Made by a program: the position numbers and the translations under genes | The notes under the pieces: model-generated | What the model was told of the DNA's origin: nothing | The model's database searches: none | What the model saw: only the letters and a program-made list of their open reading frames with translations | Source: Priestia abyssalis | Lineage (GTDB): Bacteria > Bacillota > Bacilli > Bacillales > Bacillaceae_H | Direction of reading: 5' to 3' | Assembly (NCBI RefSeq): GCF_002019595.1 | Contig: NZ_KV917369.1 | Span: 2,256,417-2,320,416 of the forward strand | DNA length: 64,000 nt | Shown here: positions 61,568 through 64,000 of the stretch, one piece after another | Position numbering within the stretch: the stretch's first letter is position 1 | How the letters are laid out: each line of letters starts with the position of its first letter

Positions 61568-62272
61568 TCAAAGTGTTTGTGCCCTTATTAGCTTTACAAC
61601 CATTTCTCCGATTTGCCTGCCCAACCTTAATCCTTCGTCATTATCTACTTTAAAATGGACCCCGGCGTACAAACGAGATTCCGCACATTCTGCCATTACT
61701 TCCTTTATTCTGGATGAATCCCGCGGAAAGAAATAACTTAACATGACTTCTGCACATCCAGCCACAGTAGCGTGTGCAGAGGGATAGGATGGAAAGCGAG
61801 GGGTAGACAACACCATAGGCAGGTTTCTGTCATATTGGTTTGGCCGTGCCGCATCCCACAGGTATTTAAAAAACCAAGCCATCACAAAGGTATCATTTAC
61901 AGCAGCGTGGAAATACCCCAGTACTCGGGCAACATGGGGTGATCCCAGCCTATACTTTTGAGCTAAACCAAAAATCATAGTAGTAATTTTGGCGGTTGCT
62001 TCACCTGTTCCCCAATATTGTGCAAGACGTATTTGTTGAGGGGTTAATGATGTTAATGTTTGCTCTACAATGAATAGCTCTGTTTCCCAATCAATATCAT
62101 TTGGATGTTTAATTCTCCAATTGATTCGCTGATGAAAGGGGTCTAAGAAATCATTGTCTTGTCCCCTTGCAATAAAAAACATCGGCCAATATCTTGCTTC
62201 TGGAGAACCTTTAGGAGGATTTTGCTCTCCTGGGTAAGGATGTTCTGACCACTTTCTGTAAATTGTTCGCAT
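61568..62272 (-). CDS. PAP2 / vanadium-haloperoxidase-like phosphatase
   Basis: 234 residues. The three phosphatase motifs are present: KYLWDAARPNQ (K-x6-RP), RFPSYPSAHATVAG (PSAH in place of the usual PSGH) and SRLYAGVHFKVDND (SR-x5-H-x3-D). The fold is shared by vanadium-dependent haloperoxidases and acid phosphatases. No signal peptide or membrane helices are evident, which favours the soluble haloperoxidase-like branch. The substrate is unknown. Confidence 0.83.
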   Translation of the reverse strand: MRTIYRKWSEHPYPGEQNPPKGSPEARYWPMFFIARGQDNDFLDPFHQRINWRIKHPNDIDWETELFIVEQTLTSLTPQQIRLAQYWGTGEATAKITTMIFGLAQKYRLGSPHVARVLGYFHAAVNDTFVMAWFFKYLWDAARPNQYDRNLPMVLSTPRFPSYPSAHATVAGCAEVMLSYFFPRDSSRIKEVMAECAESRLYAGVHFKVDNDEGLRLGRQIGEMVVKLIRAQTL

Positions 62273-62624
62273 AACCCCAGCCCCTTATGGAACGTTCTCC
62301 TTCTTCCTTATGATAAGAAGCTGTAAAATATAACCCCATATTTACGTATATCTAAAAGAATACTCCTTTCGAGTGGGGGCAGTGTGCCCTTTTTACCATT
62401 ACTCAACCTTCAACCTTTCGCAGCAAGAAAAGATAAATTTAGCTGGAAAATAGGCATTTGAATCAGTGACAATGCCCAACCCTTGCTCATATTTTGATGG
62501 AGAGAGCATTCGAAGTATCGATGGATTCATTGTTACACGGTTGTTGTCTGATAGTGGTCGTTCTGTGCCCCTCTTATAATGTTGGGGGTACCCCTTATTA
62601 ACTTAATTTACGGAGGCTATGAAA
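62273..62624. other. Intergenic region and promoter of the bacteriocin precursor
   Basis: No gene. TATAAT at 62575-62580 is the likely -10, with a weak -35 (TAGTGG at 62552-62557). GGGGTACCCC lies at 62585-62594, just past the start site, and may be an operator. Confidence 0.5.
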
Positions 62625-62927
62625 ATGAATAATTTCCAAAATGAACTTCAAATGTTGAATGTTGGCGATTTCCAGGCGAGCGAGGCAGTTCCTTGGGACC
62701 AAAACCAGTATTATGATGATTCGGTACGGCAAATCAGTGGTTTTGGCGGTTCTTTTCGTTGCTCTAGTTGTTTTAGTTGCTTTCGTTGTTTTAGCTGCTT
62801 TAGCTGCTTTAATTGCTTTAACTGCTTTAATTGTTTTCGGTGCTTTAGTTGTTTTAGTTGCTCTAGTTGCGGTGGCCGTTGCGGCGGTGGTGGTCGTTGT
62901 GGTGGCGGCAATCGCTGCGGCGGTTAA
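62625..62927 (+). CDS. Heterocycloanthracin/sonorensin-type modified bacteriocin precursor
   Basis: 100 residues. The leader MNNFQNELQMLNVGDFQASE continues to about residue 44. The core then has Cys at 46, 49, 52 and every third residue through 82 (thirteen in strict period), plus 86, 92 and 98 in Gly-rich spacing. The Ser/Asn/Arg and Phe between the Cys give CFSC, CFNC and CFRC units. Leader and repeated C-x-x core match heterocycloanthracin-like thiazole/oxazole-modified microcins of Bacillus. ATG 62625 is chosen because GGAGG is 8 bases upstream; 62619 is too close. A maturation gene follows. Confidence 0.92.
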   Translation: MNNFQNELQMLNVGDFQASEAVPWDQNQYYDDSVRQISGFGGSFRCSSCFSCFRCFSCFSCFNCFNCFNCFRCFSCFSCSSCGGRCGGGGRCGGGNRCGG

Positions 62928-62966
62928 TCGTTCTAATTTTTTTAATGAAAACCATGGTCTTCTAAG

Positions 62967-63014
62967 GAGAAGGGAAAGCCCCCTGCATGAGTTGGAGCAG
63001 GGGCTTTCTCCGTT
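62967..63014 (+). terminator. Hairpin between bacteriocin precursor and maturation gene
   Basis: GGAAAGCCCCCTGC / GCAGGGGCTTTCTCC stem. Probably a partial terminator that keeps precursor mRNA in excess over the enzymes. Confidence 0.75.
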
Positions 63015-63107
63015 GGATTAGACATATGAGACAAATTGCGATACATAGGATGATAGTGGAAGAGATGATGCAGATTTGAGAACAGCTCAAGGGTAAGGAG
63101 GAGCGGA

Positions 63108-64000
63108 ATGACAAATTTGATTCCTTCTATGCGTCTGAAAGTGAAAAGGGACACATTTTTTCTCCCTGATCCAAACAGTGGTGTATATTTTCGGAACAAC
63201 ATAAGCTCGTTTCATATGGAAGGTAATGGAATTGATCAGTGGGTTGAAAAGCTGATGCCGATGTTCAATGGGGAGTACACATTAGAAGATTTGACAGCTG
63301 GATTGCCGGGGCCATACCGGAATCGGGTGTATGAAATTGCAGATGTGCTGTATCGAAACGGGTTTGTTCGGGATGTGAGCCAAGATCGTCCGCATGAATT
63401 GGCGGATCAGGTTCTTAAAAAGTATGCTTCTCAAATTGAGTTTTTGGACAGTCTCAGCGATTCGGGGGCGTATCGTTTTCAAGCTTTTCGTCAGGCAAGA
63501 GTGTTGGCGGCTGGCTCTGGTCCTATTTTTGTTTCGTTGGTTTCTGCGTTGATTGAATCAGGATTGCCCAAGTTCCATGCCATAATCACGGACTCAGCAT
63601 CCACCAATAGACAACGATTAATGGAACTCGCAGCACACGCTCGTAAAACAGACCATGATGTAATGGTTAAGGAGATTGCCGTAAAGAAGGAGGGTGTGGG
63701 TTCCTGGTGTGAAATTGTGCAGCCATTTGATTCGATTTTGTATGTGTCGCAGGAAGGGGATGTAGAAGAACTGCGGGCTCTTCATGCGGTTTGCAGAGAG
63801 GAGAAGAAATTGTTCCTGCCTGCTATATGTCTGCAGCAGGCAGGACTGGCGGGTCCGCTAGTGCATCCGGACTCTGAAAACTGCTGGGAGTCTTTGTGGC
63901 GCCGCATACATCAATCTGGACTTTGCAATGACCAGCAATTATCCACTTTCTCTTCTACGGCGGGAGCGATGTTGGCCAATGTGATCGTGTTTGAATTGTT
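63108..64000 (+). CDS. Thiazole-containing bacteriocin maturation protein, N-terminal part (runs off the edge)
   Basis: 297 codons are visible with no stop before the window ends. AAGGAGGAG precedes the ATG. The N-terminal region (KVKRDTFFLPDPNSGVYFRN, DRWVEKLMPMFNG-like IDQWVEKLMPMFNGEYTLED) looks like a precursor-binding winged-helix domain. It is followed by a ThiF/E1-like Rossmann start, ARVLAAGSGPIFVSLVSALI. This fits the ThiF-like maturation protein of heterocycloanthracin clusters, which works with a YcaO cyclodehydratase and a dehydrogenase. Those partners should lie beyond the edge. Confidence 0.85.
   Translation, partial: MTNLIPSMRLKVKRDTFFLPDPNSGVYFRNNISSFHMEGNGIDQWVEKLMPMFNGEYTLEDLTAGLPGPYRNRVYEIADVLYRNGFVRDVSQDRPHELADQVLKKYASQIEFLDSLSDSGAYRFQAFRQARVLAAGSGPIFVSLVSALIESGLPKFHAIITDSASTNRQRLMELAAHARKTDHDVMVKEIAVKKEGVGSWCEIVQPFDSILYVSQEGDVEELRALHAVCREEKKLFLPAICLQQAGLAGPLVHPDSENCWESLWRRIHQSGLCNDQQLSTFSSTAGAMLANVIVFEL

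Noticed and set aside
62755..62870. Short regular DNA repeats that could suggest a CRISPR array
   Set aside because: The period is nine bases and follows the C-x-x codons of the precursor gene; there are no spacers.
62659..63021. 120-residue hydrophobic frame overlapping the bacteriocin precursor
   Set aside because: It is the +1 reading of the repetitive C-x-x codons (VLVALVV-type), without its own ribosome site. The Cys-rich frame matches a known family.

Overview
The window reads as chromosomal DNA of a spore-forming, low-GC Gram-positive of the Bacillaceae. The evidence is gene content typical of that family: Hpr/ScoC, intracellular subtilisin, SR1P peptides, CotS/CotSA-like spore coat genes, a PAS sensor kinase of the sporulation-kinase type, YkwD, YojN/YojO, YabR and AmpS. 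Shine-Dalgarno sequences are strong, and regulation is typical of Firmicutes (T-boxes, a TPP riboswitch, a Zur box, CcpN-like boxes). I cannot name the species from sequence alone.

Layout. 1-1.5 kb: tail of an upstream gene, cutC and a DinB-fold gene. 1.5-11.2 kb: a catabolic locus. A GlcD-type FAD dehydrogenase diverges from two TRAP solute receptors that bracket a GntR regulator, followed by DctQ and DctM, a PatA-like aminotransferase and a RocB-like M20 hydrolase. Matching promoters and CTGTATACAG operators tie it together. 11.2-19 kb: a Gln-rich protein between two direct repeats, hpr, a MerR-HTH protein with 32-residue repeats, riboswitch-controlled thiM, an intracellular subtilisin, several small peptides and a tandem duplication of the SR1/SR1P dual-function RNA gene. 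19-32.5 kb: an EamA exporter with its MocR regulator, a hydrolase, a 3-hydroxyacyl-CoA dehydrogenase, a Zur-controlled zinc-free L33, copC-copD, a MoxR/VWA pair and a YkwD-like lipoprotein. 33-39.2 kb: a structured leader, a polar amino-acid ABC transporter and a four-subunit dye-linked-type amine or opine dehydrogenase. 39.8-44.4 kb: a sporulation-type kinase and proBA with a T-box.

44.6-47.4 kb is an RNA-rich cluster: tandem promoters, 5S rRNA without 16S or 23S, eleven tRNAs, four copies of an interspersed repeat, rnpB, a degenerate tRNA-Ser and a compact SRP-like RNA. A lone tyrosine recombinase follows. 48.7-61.4 kb holds glutaminase, small unknown proteins, an orphan IS605/TnpB-type 3' RNA end, a CotS/CotSA-like pair, T-box-controlled brnQ, a YeiH/LysR pair, AmpS, a ferritin-like protein and YabR.

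The right end (61.5-64 kb) holds a PAP2/haloperoxidase-like protein. It then enters a thiazole/oxazole-modified bacteriocin locus of the heterocycloanthracin/sonorensin type. The precursor has thirteen Cys at a strict three-residue period, and a maturation gene runs off the window. This locus, the SR1 duplication, the compact SRP RNA and the two catabolic operons are the parts most worth following up.
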